Shown one piece after another: positions 42,470 to 51,800 of a DNA stretch of 64,000 nt (position 1 is the first letter of the stretch; each line of letters opens with the position of its first letter). Under the pieces are notes generated by a model that ran no database searches, was not told where the DNA came from, and saw nothing but the letters and a program-made list of their open reading frames with translations. The DNA lies in the NCBI RefSeq assembly GCF_900107045.1, contig NZ_FNON01000007.1, forward strand, positions 1 through 64,000, given 5' to 3'. Source of the stretch: Amycolatopsis xylanica. Lineage in GTDB: Bacteria > Actinomycetota > Actinomycetes > Mycobacteriales > Pseudonocardiaceae. The translations under genes and the position numbers were made by a program.

Positions 42470-43105
42470 ATGAGCAGCGAGCCCCCACCGAGATGGCGCC
42501 GACTGGAACCGGATGAGCGAAAGGAGCAAATCTTCACCTGCGCCGTGCAGCTGTTCGGGCAGCGCCCCTATTCCGAGGTGTCCACATCGGACATTGCGGC
42601 CGAGGCTGGCGTCGCCCGTGGTCTGATCAACCACTACTTTGGAACCAAACGAGAGCTGTACCTCGCGGTCATCCGGCGTGCGCTCATCGTGCCGCGCATG
42701 GCCGTCGAGATCCTCCCGGAGGGGCCGCTGGAGCTTCGCGCGGACGTCGCCATCGACTGGTTCCTCGACATGGTGACGAAGCAGGAGCGCACCTGGCTCG
42801 CGGCCATCGCCCCGGAGGGCATCGGCCGTGATCTCGAGATCGAAGAGATCCTCGAAGAAGCGGACAAGGAGTCGGCCGACCGCGTGCTCGAAGCAGTCGG
42901 CCTCTCCCGTGAGAGCGAGCACGGCCCGGAACTGAACGCGCTCGTCCGTGCGTTCGGCGGGATGGTGAAGGCGGCGGGCCGGGAATGGCTGGTGCGTGGT
43001 TCGCTCACCCGCGAGCAGGTGCACACCTTGCTCAGCAAATCTCTGGTCACGCTCGTGGGCGAAGTCTTTCCGGTGATCCAGGCGGAGAATCAGCCTATCG
43101 AGTGA
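42470..43105 (+). CDS. TetR family transcriptional regulator
   Basis: The 211-residue protein has a TetR HTH (FTCAVQLFGQRPYSEVSTSD, AEAGVARGLINHYFGTKREL) and an acidic ligand domain. The ATG at 42470 is preferred because a promoter-like AT-rich element abuts it; a GTG at 42443 overlapping the davB stop would add nine residues. It lies between the lysine operon and an MMPL exporter on the same strand, so it could control either. TetR genes next to exporters commonly repress them. Confidence 0.85.
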   Translation: MSSEPPPRWRRLEPDERKEQIFTCAVQLFGQRPYSEVSTSDIAAEAGVARGLINHYFGTKRELYLAVIRRALIVPRMAVEILPEGPLELRADVAIDWFLDMVTKQERTWLAAIAPEGIGRDLEIEEILEEADKESADRVLEAVGLSRESEHGPELNALVRAFGGMVKAAGREWLVRGSLTREQVHTLLSKSLVTLVGEVFPVIQAENQPIE

Positions 43106-43144
43106 GCGAGTAGTCAAGGGGCTTTGTGAGAGGGTCGAACCGCT

Positions 43145-45244
43145 ATGACCCCCCTGAGCGGAACCTTCTCGGGAACGCTCCTGCTCGAACCCCGGACCCC
43201 GCCTCCACCTCCCCGCCGCCCGCGTCCTTGGCTGTTGCCCGCGGTGCTGCTCGTGTGCTGGCTGGTGCTCGGCGGCGCGACCGGACCCTTCCCAGGGAAA
43301 CTGACCGAGATCCAGAGCAACGACCCGAGTTCCTTCCTGCCCGCGGGCGCCGAGTCGACGGCCGTGCAGGAACTGCAGGAGAAGTTCGCCCAGCGGCGGC
43401 TGCTCGTCACGGTCGTGGTGTTCGAGCGCGCGACCGGCCTGACCACGATCGACCAGGTCACCATCGCCGAGAAGGCCGCCGAACTGTCCGGCACCCGAGG
43501 ACTCGACGGCCCCGGCTCGCCCCCGATCTTCTCCGTCGACGGCCGCGCGGCCCAAGTGCTGCTGCCGGTCTCAGGCGAAGATCCCTACAAGGCCGGCGCG
43601 GTGGTCAAGGATCTCCGGCTCATCGCGTCGACCGGCCTGCCCGACGGGTTGCGCGCGCTGGCGACCGGTCCCGGCGGCTACAACGCCGACCTGGCCGAGG
43701 TGTTCGGCGGCATCGACGGGGTATTGCTGCTGATCACGGCCGTGCTGGTGGCGTTGATCCTGATCATCGTCTACCGCAGCCCGCTGCTGCCGCTGTTCGT
43801 CCTGATCTCCGCGGGGCTCGCGCTCGCGTCGTCGTCTGCGGTCATCTACGCGCTCGCGAAGGCGGGCGTGCTGACCTTGAACGGGCAGTCACAAGGGATC
43901 CTGCTGATCTTGGTCTTCGGCGCGGCGACGGACTACGCGCTGCTCCTGGTCTCGCGCTACCGCGAAGAGCTCCTGCGCACGACCCACGCGCCGTCCGCCA
44001 TGCGCATCGCCTGGCGCTCGTCGTTCGAACCGATCGCGGCCTCCGGCGGCACGGTCATCCTCGGCATGCTGTGCATGCTGGCCAGCGAACTCACCTCCAA
44101 CCGCAGCCTCGGCCCGGTCGCGGCGATCGGCATCGCGGGCGCGCTGGCGTCCTCACTGACCTTCCTGCCCGCGGTGCTGTCGCTGGCAGGCCGCGCGGCT
44201 TTCTGGCCGTCCCACCCCTACCCGCGCAAACATCGCCTGATCACGCGCGGCATTTTCGACAAGATCGCTTCCCTGGTCCAGAAAAGGCCTCGCTGGACGT
44301 GGGCGCTCACCGCGCTGGCGCTGCTCATCGGCGTCGCCTTCGTCCCGTCCCTCAAAGCGCACGGCACCTCCCAGCAGGACCTGTTCCTGACCGAGGTCGA
44401 CGCCGTGACCGGCCAAAACGCGCTCACCGCGCATTTCCCCGGCGGCACCGGAAGCCCCGCGGTCATCATGTGCCGCGAGGACAAGGCAGGCCTCGTCCTC
44501 GCCGCGATCAAGACCGACCCGGGCATCGCCGACCTGGCGACGAAGGTCATCGACGGAACGGCCGAGATCACGGCCACCCTCCGCGCCCCGGCCGACTCCC
44601 CCGCCGCCGACACCGTCGTCCACCGCCTGCGATCGGCGGTCCACGCGATCCCCGGCGCCGACGCCAAAGTCGGCGGCGCGACCGCCCAGCAGCAGGACAT
44701 GGTCACCGCGGCCACCCACGACCGCAACACGATCATCCCGATCGTCCTGCTGGTGATCTTCCTCGTGCTGGCCTTGCTGTTGCGCGCGCTGGTGATCCCG
44801 TTGCTGCTGATGGCGACGGTCGTCCTGTCCTTCGGCGCGACACTGGGCGTCGGCGCCTGGGTGTTCAACGACCTGCTCGGCTTCCCCGGCGCCGATCCCG
44901 CGATCCCGTTGTACGCCTTCGTCTTCCTGGTCGCCCTGGGCATCGACTACAACATCTTCCTGATGACCCGCGCACGCGAGGAAGCGCTGCGTCTGGGCAC
45001 GGAACGCGGGACGTTGAACGCCTTGACGGTCACCGGCGGCGTGATCACCTCGGCGGGCGTCGTGCTCGCGGCGACCTTCGCGGCCCTGTCGGTGATCCCG
45101 ATCTTGTTCCTGGCCCAGGTCGCGTTCCTAGTCGCGTTCGGGGTCCTGCTGGACACCTTCGTCGTCCGCTCGCTCCTCGTGCCCGCGCTGGCGGTCGACC
45201 TCGGCAAAGTCCTGTGGTGGCCGAGCAAACTCGCCAAGCGCTGA
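43145..45244 (+). CDS. MMPL family RND exporter
   Basis: The 699-residue membrane protein is organised as two halves, each with one isolated span, a large extracytoplasmic loop and a bundle of spans. It carries the MMPL motifs FGAATDYALLLVSRYREE in the first half and ALGIDYNIFLMTRAREE in the second, with the Asp-Tyr pairs that relay protons. It likely exports a lipid or hydrophobic drug. It follows the TetR gene by 39 bp and is probably under its control. The FAAL-PKS lipid locus is 2 kb downstream on the same strand, so export of that lipid is possible but unproven. Confidence 0.88.
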   Translation: MTPLSGTFSGTLLLEPRTPPPPPRRPRPWLLPAVLLVCWLVLGGATGPFPGKLTEIQSNDPSSFLPAGAESTAVQELQEKFAQRRLLVTVVVFERATGLTTIDQVTIAEKAAELSGTRGLDGPGSPPIFSVDGRAAQVLLPVSGEDPYKAGAVVKDLRLIASTGLPDGLRALATGPGGYNADLAEVFGGIDGVLLLITAVLVALILIIVYRSPLLPLFVLISAGLALASSSAVIYALAKAGVLTLNGQSQGILLILVFGAATDYALLLVSRYREELLRTTHAPSAMRIAWRSSFEPIAASGGTVILGMLCMLASELTSNRSLGPVAAIGIAGALASSLTFLPAVLSLAGRAAFWPSHPYPRKHRLITRGIFDKIASLVQKRPRWTWALTALALLIGVAFVPSLKAHGTSQQDLFLTEVDAVTGQNALTAHFPGGTGSPAVIMCREDKAGLVLAAIKTDPGIADLATKVIDGTAEITATLRAPADSPAADTVVHRLRSAVHAIPGADAKVGGATAQQQDMVTAATHDRNTIIPIVLLVIFLVLALLLRALVIPLLLMATVVLSFGATLGVGAWVFNDLLGFPGADPAIPLYAFVFLVALGIDYNIFLMTRAREEALRLGTERGTLNALTVTGGVITSAGVVLAATFAALSVIPILFLAQVAFLVAFGVLLDTFVVRSLLVPALAVDLGKVLWWPSKLAKR

Positions 45245-45260
45245 GTGGGGTCTGGCAAGG

Positions 45261-45313
45261 GTGACAAGGGCGGCCCTTGTCACGCTAGAGGTGACAAGGG
45301 CCGCCCTTGTCAC
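45261..45313. repeat. Two tandem palindromes GTGACAAGGGCGGCCCTTGTCAC
   Basis: The 23-bp palindromes at 45261-45283 and 45291-45313 differ only at the centre (GCGGC or GCCGC). They are perfect inverted repeats of each other, so they can fold singly or as one long stem. They lie just after the MMPL stop, a terminator position. Confidence 0.8.
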
Positions 45314-45369
45314 GTCAGCAGCGCGACTCAGCGCACCTGATCCTCGCGAGCGCAACCCCGGCGTAAGGG

Positions 45370-45414
45370 GTCGTGAGTGGTATGGCCGGTTCTAACCGGC
45401 CGGAACACTCACGA
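45370..45414. terminator. Family A palindrome containing the stop of the MFS gene
   Basis: GTCGTGAGTGGTATGGCCGG begins a copy of the repeat whose other arm is slightly diverged (CCGGAACACTCACGA). The stop codon of the minus-strand MFS gene lies in the loop at 45392-45394, so its last seven residues are encoded by the repeat arm. Confidence 0.75.
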
Positions 45415-46744
45415 GGCCGGGGATCGTGGGCACTGCGGCCGGGCGCGGCAGCATGAGTGCGAGGACGGCGCCGCCCAGCGCGATGAAGGCGGCCAACAAC
45501 AGGGCCGTGGACATCGCGTCGACGAAGGTCAGGTGGGCTGTCGCGCGGGCAGCCGCCGAGACACGGGGTGCGAAGCCTTGGGAAACCGCGTCGGGGGCGG
45601 TGAGCAAGGCGGCCTGGTCGCGGTAGGACAGTGCGATCCGGGCGACGCGCTCCGGGAGCGTCGCGGTGACCTGCCAGGTCAGGATCGCGCCCGTCGCGAC
45701 AATGCCGAGCACGCCCCCGGCTTGGGAAGCGACCTGCTGCAACGCCGAAGCGGAGCCGGTCGCGGAGTCCGGGCAGGCGCCCATGATGGCTTCGGTCGCG
45801 GCGATCACGCACAGCCCGGTGCCGAACCCGGCCAAGGCACCGGAAGACAGGACGGCCGTGAAACTCGATCGGGTGTCGAGGAATGACAGGCCGATGAGAC
45901 CGCACGCGACCAGCACGAGCCCCGCGCTCACCGGCCAGCGCGGGCCGAAGCGCTGAGCGAGCAGGCCGCCGATCGGGGCCGAGAGCACGACCACACAGGT
46001 CGGGCCGAGCATCCACGCGCCAGCCGTGACCGGGGACAGGCCGCGCACGTTCTGGAGGTAGAGCGTGAGCAGGAACAACAGCCCGAAGACGCCGAACGAG
46101 CTCACGCCGACCAGGATCGCTCCGACCGACACCGCACGGGAAGCGAGCAACCGCCGGACCCGGCCGGAACCGGGGACGCCGCGGGATTCCGAGGCGAACT
46201 TCCAGGCCAGCGCGACCGTGATGAGCGCAACCGGTACGTTCAGCGCGAACACCGCCTGCCAGCCGAAACCCTGCACGACGACGCCCGCGAGCACCGGGCC
46301 GAGTCCGATGGCCAGTGCGTTGGCGCCGCCCCAGATGCCAAGGGGGAGACCGAGTTTGTCGGCGGGGAAGGCGGCACGGACCAGTGCCAGCGCCGCCGGC
46401 TGCAGCAGGGCGCCCGCGAGGCCTTGGAGCACGCGGAAAACGACGAGGGACCAGACGCCGTCGGACAGGGCGATGCCGAGTGAGGCGGCGCCGAAGCCGA
46501 GCACGCCGATGATGAAGGTGCGGCGGCGGCCGATGCGGTCGGCGAGCCTGCCCGCCGGGAGGAGGCCGAGTGCCAGCGCGACCAGGTAGGCGTTCGCGAT
46601 GAGTTCGAGCTGGCCGAGGGTCGCGCCCGCCGAGGCGGAGATGTAGGGGGCGGCGATCGTGGTCGCCGTGCCGTCGAGGCCGACCATCGCACCACCCAGC
46701 ACGCCGGCGGCGAGAGTCCACCAGCGCCTGCTTGTGGTTTCCAT
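45392..46744 (-). CDS. MFS drug transporter, DHA2/EmrB-like
   Basis: The 450-residue membrane protein has the MFS motif GRLADRIGRRRTFIIG between spans 2 and 3 and the drug:H+ antiporter motif around GLGPVLAGVVVQGFGW, with 12-14 hydrophobic segments. The ATG at 46744 (METTSRRWWTLAAG) puts the first span near residues 8-28; upstream in-frame codons belong to the leader. It exports small hydrophobic compounds using the proton gradient. It ends within a family A palindrome. No regulator is adjacent, and it is divergent from the FAAL operon. Confidence 0.88.
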   Translation of the reverse strand: METTSRRWWTLAAGVLGGAMVGLDGTATTIAAPYISASAGATLGQLELIANAYLVALALGLLPAGRLADRIGRRRTFIIGVLGFGAASLGIALSDGVWSLVVFRVLQGLAGALLQPAALALVRAAFPADKLGLPLGIWGGANALAIGLGPVLAGVVVQGFGWQAVFALNVPVALITVALAWKFASESRGVPGSGRVRRLLASRAVSVGAILVGVSSFGVFGLLFLLTLYLQNVRGLSPVTAGAWMLGPTCVVVLSAPIGGLLAQRFGPRWPVSAGLVLVACGLIGLSFLDTRSSFTAVLSSGALAGFGTGLCVIAATEAIMGACPDSATGSASALQQVASQAGGVLGIVATGAILTWQVTATLPERVARIALSYRDQAALLTAPDAVSQGFAPRVSAAARATAHLTFVDAMSTALLLAAFIALGGAVLALMLPRPAAVPTIPGLVSVPAG

Positions 46745-47103
46745 CTCTTTCACTATGAACGCACACGGAAAGCGGTCACCCGGCACCCCCGGCTCTCACT
46801 CTTTAGAAACGAATTCCTTTCACGGCGACCGGGAATTATCGCTGAGAGTCACATCAGTGCGAATACGGTTGTCACCCGGTCGGGGAGAGCTTGCGCAGTG
46901 ACTTGCATTCAGTGCGAGGCCTGGCTACCGTCATCCCCACTTATCACCCCGACTGCGTGATTCCGCCTGCACTGGTGTTCCCCCGCACCACGCCTGCGTC
47001 GAATCAATTCTGCCGATAACGGACACCCGATACAAAGGGTGACGCGCGAAAGTCTGCCGGTGATGAGCCGACCAGAATTACTTCCTACCGTGGGAGAGTG
47101 CGC
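46745..47103. promoter_or_regulatory. 359-bp divergent promoter region of the MFS gene and the FAAL-PKS operon
   Basis: There is no gene here. The sequence is less GC-rich than its flanks and should contain both promoters. A GATACAAAG segment near 47028 is a possible -10 region for the FAAL operon, and GTGGGAG before 47104 is its ribosome site. No clear operator palindrome was found. Confidence 0.5.
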
Positions 47104-48837
47104 ATGTCTTCGGCTGAGCGCCGGTACCCCGAACCGACGGACGGCCTGGTCCCCTCGGTGCGGCCATTGACCGGCTATCTGTTCGACCGCGCGGAGTCGC
47201 AAGACCCCGCCTTCACCTTTCTCGACTTCTCCGCCGACCGCGAAGGCACCGAGGTCACGCTGACCTGGGCCGAGCTCGCCACCAAGGTGCGCGCGACCGC
47301 GGCCGAGCTGGCCAAGATCACCGCGCCCGGCGCGCGCGTGGCGATCCTCGCGCCTCAGGACCTCACCTACGTCATCGGTTTCCTCGGTGCGCTGCACGCC
47401 GGGACCATCGCCGTGCCGCTGTTCGCGCCCGAGGTGAGCCAGCACGGAGAACGCCTGGTCGGAGCGCTGGACGACTGCGCGCCCGACATCTGGCTGACCG
47501 CGCAGAGCGCGCTGCCCGCCGTGCGTGAGCTCGCCGAGACGAGCCCGGTCCCGATGCCGAAGCAGATCCTCGCGGTCGACGAGATCGCCGACGAGACGGG
47601 CGCGGATTTCGAACCCCCCGCGCTCGAGCTCGACGCACCGGCGTACCTTCAGTACACCTCGGGCTCCACGAGGGCTCCGGCAGGCGCGGTGATCACGCAT
47701 CGCGCCATTTCCGCGAACTGCCATCAGATGACCACCGGATTCGGCGTCGACAATACGTGGACGTGCACCGGCTGGATTCCGTTCTTCCACGACATGGGAT
47801 TGCTGCAGCTGCTCTGCGCGCCGGTATTTTCGGGCGCCCGCTCGGTATTCATGACGCCTTTCAACTTCGTGATGAAACCGCTGCGCTGGCTCAAGCAGCT
47901 CGCCGCATTCCCGAACACCTACGCCGCCGCGCCGAATTTCGCTTTCGACTACGCCGCGCGCAAGGTCAAGGAAGCCGACCGGCGGCTGCTCGACCTTTCC
48001 GGCGTGCGCGCGATCGCGAACGGCAGCGAGCCGATCCGGCCGAGCAGCATCGCCGCCTTCCAGGCCGCCTTCGGCCCGCAGGGGCTGGCCCCGGCGGCGC
48101 ACCGCCCGTCGTACGGGCTCGCCGAGGCCACCGTGTACGTCACCAACACCAGGGCGGACGGCCCGACGATCACCGCGTTCGACCGCGCCGCCCTCGCGGA
48201 CGACCGCGGTGTCGTCGTGGCCCCCGGCACCCCCGGCTCGCTGGAGCTGGTCGCGGCGGGCAGGCCGGAAGGCCAGCTCGTCCGCATCGTCGACCCGGCG
48301 ACCTCGAAGACCCGCCTCGGCGGCGAGGTCGGTGAGATCTGGGTGCACGGCCCCAACGTCGCGACCGGCTACTGGCAGCAGCCCGAGCGCAGCGAGGAGA
48401 CCTTCGGCGGCCGCGTCGACGGCGACCGCGACCGGACCTGGCTGCGCACCGGTGACCTCGGCCTGTTCCACGAGGGCCTGCTCTACATCACCGGGCGCAT
48501 CAAGGACCTGATCATCATCGACGGGAAGAACCACTACCCGCAGGACATCGAGGTGACCGTCCAGGACGCGCACCCGGCCATCCGCCAGGACCGCGTCGCC
48601 GCGTTCGCGGTGCAGGACGAGCGTGGCGTCGAAGGCGCCGCGGTGGTCGCCGAGTTCGACCGGACCTCCGGGCCGGAGCCCGACCACGACGAACTCGCCA
48701 AGATCGTCCGCCGCGCGGTGTCCGCCGCGCACGACGTCCGGCTGCTGGGCTTCAAGCTCGTCGCGCCGGGCGGGGTGCTGCGCACCTCCAGCGGCAAGAT
48801 CGCCCGCGCCGCCACGAAGGACCGATTCTTCTCATGA
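47104..48837 (+). CDS. Long-chain fatty acyl-AMP ligase (FAAL, FadD32-like)
   Basis: The 577-residue protein is an ANL-superfamily adenylating enzyme. It has the AMP-binding loop YTSGSTRAPAGAVITHRA, the motif SYGLAEATVYV, TGDLG and the Lys-bearing C-terminal motif RTSSGKIARAATK. The FAAL-type sequence TGWIPFFHDMGLL and the start of the protein (GLVPSVRPLTGYLFDRAE) resemble actinobacterial FAALs. FAALs activate fatty acids as acyl-AMP and load an acyl carrier protein rather than CoA. It overlaps the PKS start (ATGA), so the acceptor is most likely the N-terminal ACP of that protein, as for FadD32 and Pks13. The ATG at 47104 is preferred over the GTG at 47098. Confidence 0.88.
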   Translation: MSSAERRYPEPTDGLVPSVRPLTGYLFDRAESQDPAFTFLDFSADREGTEVTLTWAELATKVRATAAELAKITAPGARVAILAPQDLTYVIGFLGALHAGTIAVPLFAPEVSQHGERLVGALDDCAPDIWLTAQSALPAVRELAETSPVPMPKQILAVDEIADETGADFEPPALELDAPAYLQYTSGSTRAPAGAVITHRAISANCHQMTTGFGVDNTWTCTGWIPFFHDMGLLQLLCAPVFSGARSVFMTPFNFVMKPLRWLKQLAAFPNTYAAAPNFAFDYAARKVKEADRRLLDLSGVRAIANGSEPIRPSSIAAFQAAFGPQGLAPAAHRPSYGLAEATVYVTNTRADGPTITAFDRAALADDRGVVVAPGTPGSLELVAAGRPEGQLVRIVDPATSKTRLGGEVGEIWVHGPNVATGYWQQPERSEETFGGRVDGDRDRTWLRTGDLGLFHEGLLYITGRIKDLIIIDGKNHYPQDIEVTVQDAHPAIRQDRVAAFAVQDERGVEGAAVVAEFDRTSGPEPDHDELAKIVRRAVSAAHDVRLLGFKLVAPGGVLRTSSGKIARAATKDRFFS

Positions 48838-51800
48838 CGACCGAAGAACTGGCGCGCTGGCTCACCGAGCAGCTCGCGGAACTCTGCGATCTCGATTTCG
48901 CCGAGATCGACCCGGCCAAGCCCTTCGGCGAGTACGGCCTGTCTTCACGCCGCGCCGTCGAGCTGGCCGGTGAACTCGAGGACATGCTCGACGTCGCGCT
49001 CCCGACCACGCTGATCTGGGAGCACCCGACGATCGAGCGGCTCGCCAAGGCGCTGACCGGCGAGACCGAGGCGCCACGCGACGAACCCGCCGCCTCGGCG
49101 GACGAACCGATCGCGGTGATCGGGCTCGGATGCCGGTTGCCGGGCGGGATCCACGGGCCGGAGCAGTTCTGGCGGCTGCTCACCGAGGGGCTCGAAGCGA
49201 TCTCCGAAGTTCCTCAAAACCGTTGGGACGGTTACGAAAACGTCCCCGAGGACACCACGCGCTGGGGCGGCTTCCTCGACGACATCGCCGGGTTCGACGC
49301 CGAGTTCTTCGGCATCGCGCCCCGCGAAGCGGCCAGGATGGACCCGCAACAGCGCATGGTCCTCGAAGTGGCTTGGGAAGCGCTGGAGCACGCCGGGATC
49401 GCGCCGCGCTCGCTCGGCGGCAGCCGGACCGGCGTGTTCGTCGGCGTCAGCGGCACCGAGTACAGCGCGCTGTCGCTCGCGGACGTCGGCGAGGTCGACG
49501 CCTGGGCCGGCACCGGCTCCGCGCTCGCCATCGCGGCCAACCGCCTGTCGTACGCACTGGACCTGCGCGGGCCGAGCATGGCGGTCGACACCGCGTGCTC
49601 GTCGTCGCTGACCTCGGTGCACCTCGCCGTGCAGAGCCTGCGCTCCGGCGAGAGCGACGCCGCGCTGGCCGGTGGCGCGAACCTGCTGCTCGGGCCGGGT
49701 GTCACCGCGAACTTCGACCAGATGGGCATCCTGTCCAAGGACGGCCGCTGCAAGCCGTTCGCGGCGGGCGCCGACGGCATCGCGCGCGCGGAAGGCGCCG
49801 GGATCGTCGTCCTCAAACGGCTTTCCGACGCGCGCGCCGACGGCGACCGCGTGCTCGCCGTCATCCGCGGCACCGCCACCAACTCCGACGGCCGGTCCAA
49901 CGGCCTCACCGCGCCCAACCCCGAGGCACAGCAGGCCTTGCTGCACACGGCGTACCGGCGCGCGGGCATCGATCCCTCCACAGTGGACTACGTGGAGGCA
50001 CACGGCACCGGGACGCTGCTCGGCGACCCGATCGAGGCGGGCGCGCTCGGCGCGATCTTGGGCACCGGGCGGCCCGCCGGCCAGCCGCTGCTGGTCGGCT
50101 CGGTCAAGAGCAACCTCGGCCACCTCGAAGCGGCGGCGGGCATCACCGGCCTGATCAAGGTCGTGCTTTCCTTACAGCACAAGCGGATCCCGGCCACGCT
50201 GAACTTCGACGGCCCGAACCCGCACATCCCCTTCGACGAGCTGCGCCTGGCCGTCGCCGATACCGCGCGCCCGTGGCCGGAGCACGACCGTCCCGCGCTC
50301 GCCGGGGTTTCGGGCTTCGGGTTCGGCGGCACCAACGCCCACGTGATCCTCGAACAGGATAAAGCGGGCTTTATCCCGGAGCGGGATAAAGCCCGCTTTA
50401 TCCCGGTCTCCCACGGCCGTTTCCTGCTCAGCGCGGCCAACGAGGACCGGCTCCGCGAGGCGGCCGGGCATCTCGCCGCGTGGGTCGACTCGCACGACGC
50501 CGCGCTCGCGGACGTCGAGCACACGCTCGCGCGCAGGCTCGGCGGCAAGACGCGGACGGCCGTGGTCGCGCGGACCCGCGACGAGCTGGTCAGCGGGCTT
50601 CGCGGGCTTTCACTGGGCGAGCACCACGTCACGACCGGGCCGCTCGACGGCGACGGGCCGGTGTTCGTCTTCTCCGGGCACGGCGCGCAGTGGGCGGGCA
50701 TGGGCCGCAGGCTGCTCACCGAGGAACCCGCGTTCGCCGCGGCCGTCGCCAGGCTCGACCCGCTCATCCACGGCGAAAGCGGCTTCTCGCTGCGCACGGA
50801 GCTCCAAGCGGGCGCCGAAGCCGCGACCATGGACCACGTGCAGCCGCTCGTGTTCGGCATCCAGGTCGCGCTGGCCGAACTGTGGCGCTCGCACGGGGTC
50901 ACCCCCGCCGCGGTGATCGGCCACTCGTTCGGCGAGGTCGCGGCCGCCGTGGTCGCGGGCGCGATCAGCGAGGCCGACGGCGCGAAGATCGTCGCGCTGC
51001 GCTCCCGGCTGCTCGCCTCGCTCGCGGGTGACGGCGCGATGGCGTTGCTGGAACTCGGCGCCGCCGAGGCGGCCGAACTCGTCGCCGGGGTGTCCGATGT
51101 GGACATCGCGGTGCTGTCGGCCCCCCGCCAGACGGTGATCGCCGGGCGCGCCGAGCAGGTCAAGCGCATCGTGTCCACTGTGGAGGAACGTGGCCTGCTC
51201 GCCAGGCTGGTGAACCTTGACGTGGCCGCGCACTCCCCCATCGTCGACCGGGTCACCGGCACGCTCATCGAGGGACTCGGCGCGCTGTCCGCTGGCCAGG
51301 CGGGCATCCGGTTCTACGGGACCGCGCTCGACGATCCGCGCAGGCGCCCCGATTTCGACGCCCGGTACTGGGCCGCGAACCTGCGTCAGCCGGTGCGGTT
51401 CGCGGGCGCGGTCGAAGCGGCCGTCGCCGACGGCTACCGCGCGTTCATCGAGGTCTCCCCGCATCCCGTGCTGCGGCACGCGCTGCTCGACAACCTCGCC
51501 GCGCGCGGGCACGCCGAAGCGCTGGTCCTGTCGACGCTCAAGCAGTGCGAGGACGAGACCACGCATTTCCACACCCAGCTCGCGGCCTGGGAACTCGCCA
51601 CCACGCCGGTCGACCGGCCGGGTCAGGTCATCGACCTGCCGACGACCGCGTGGCGGCACGTCCGGCACTGGCTGCCCGTGCCCAAGCCCCGCTGCTCCTG
51701 CGGGACGAAGGCACCGGCCGTCGCCTTGCCCGAAGCCGAGACCTCGGACTCGCTGCTGACCCCGCGCTGGCGCCCGACGGACACGCCGCAGGGCAAGCCG

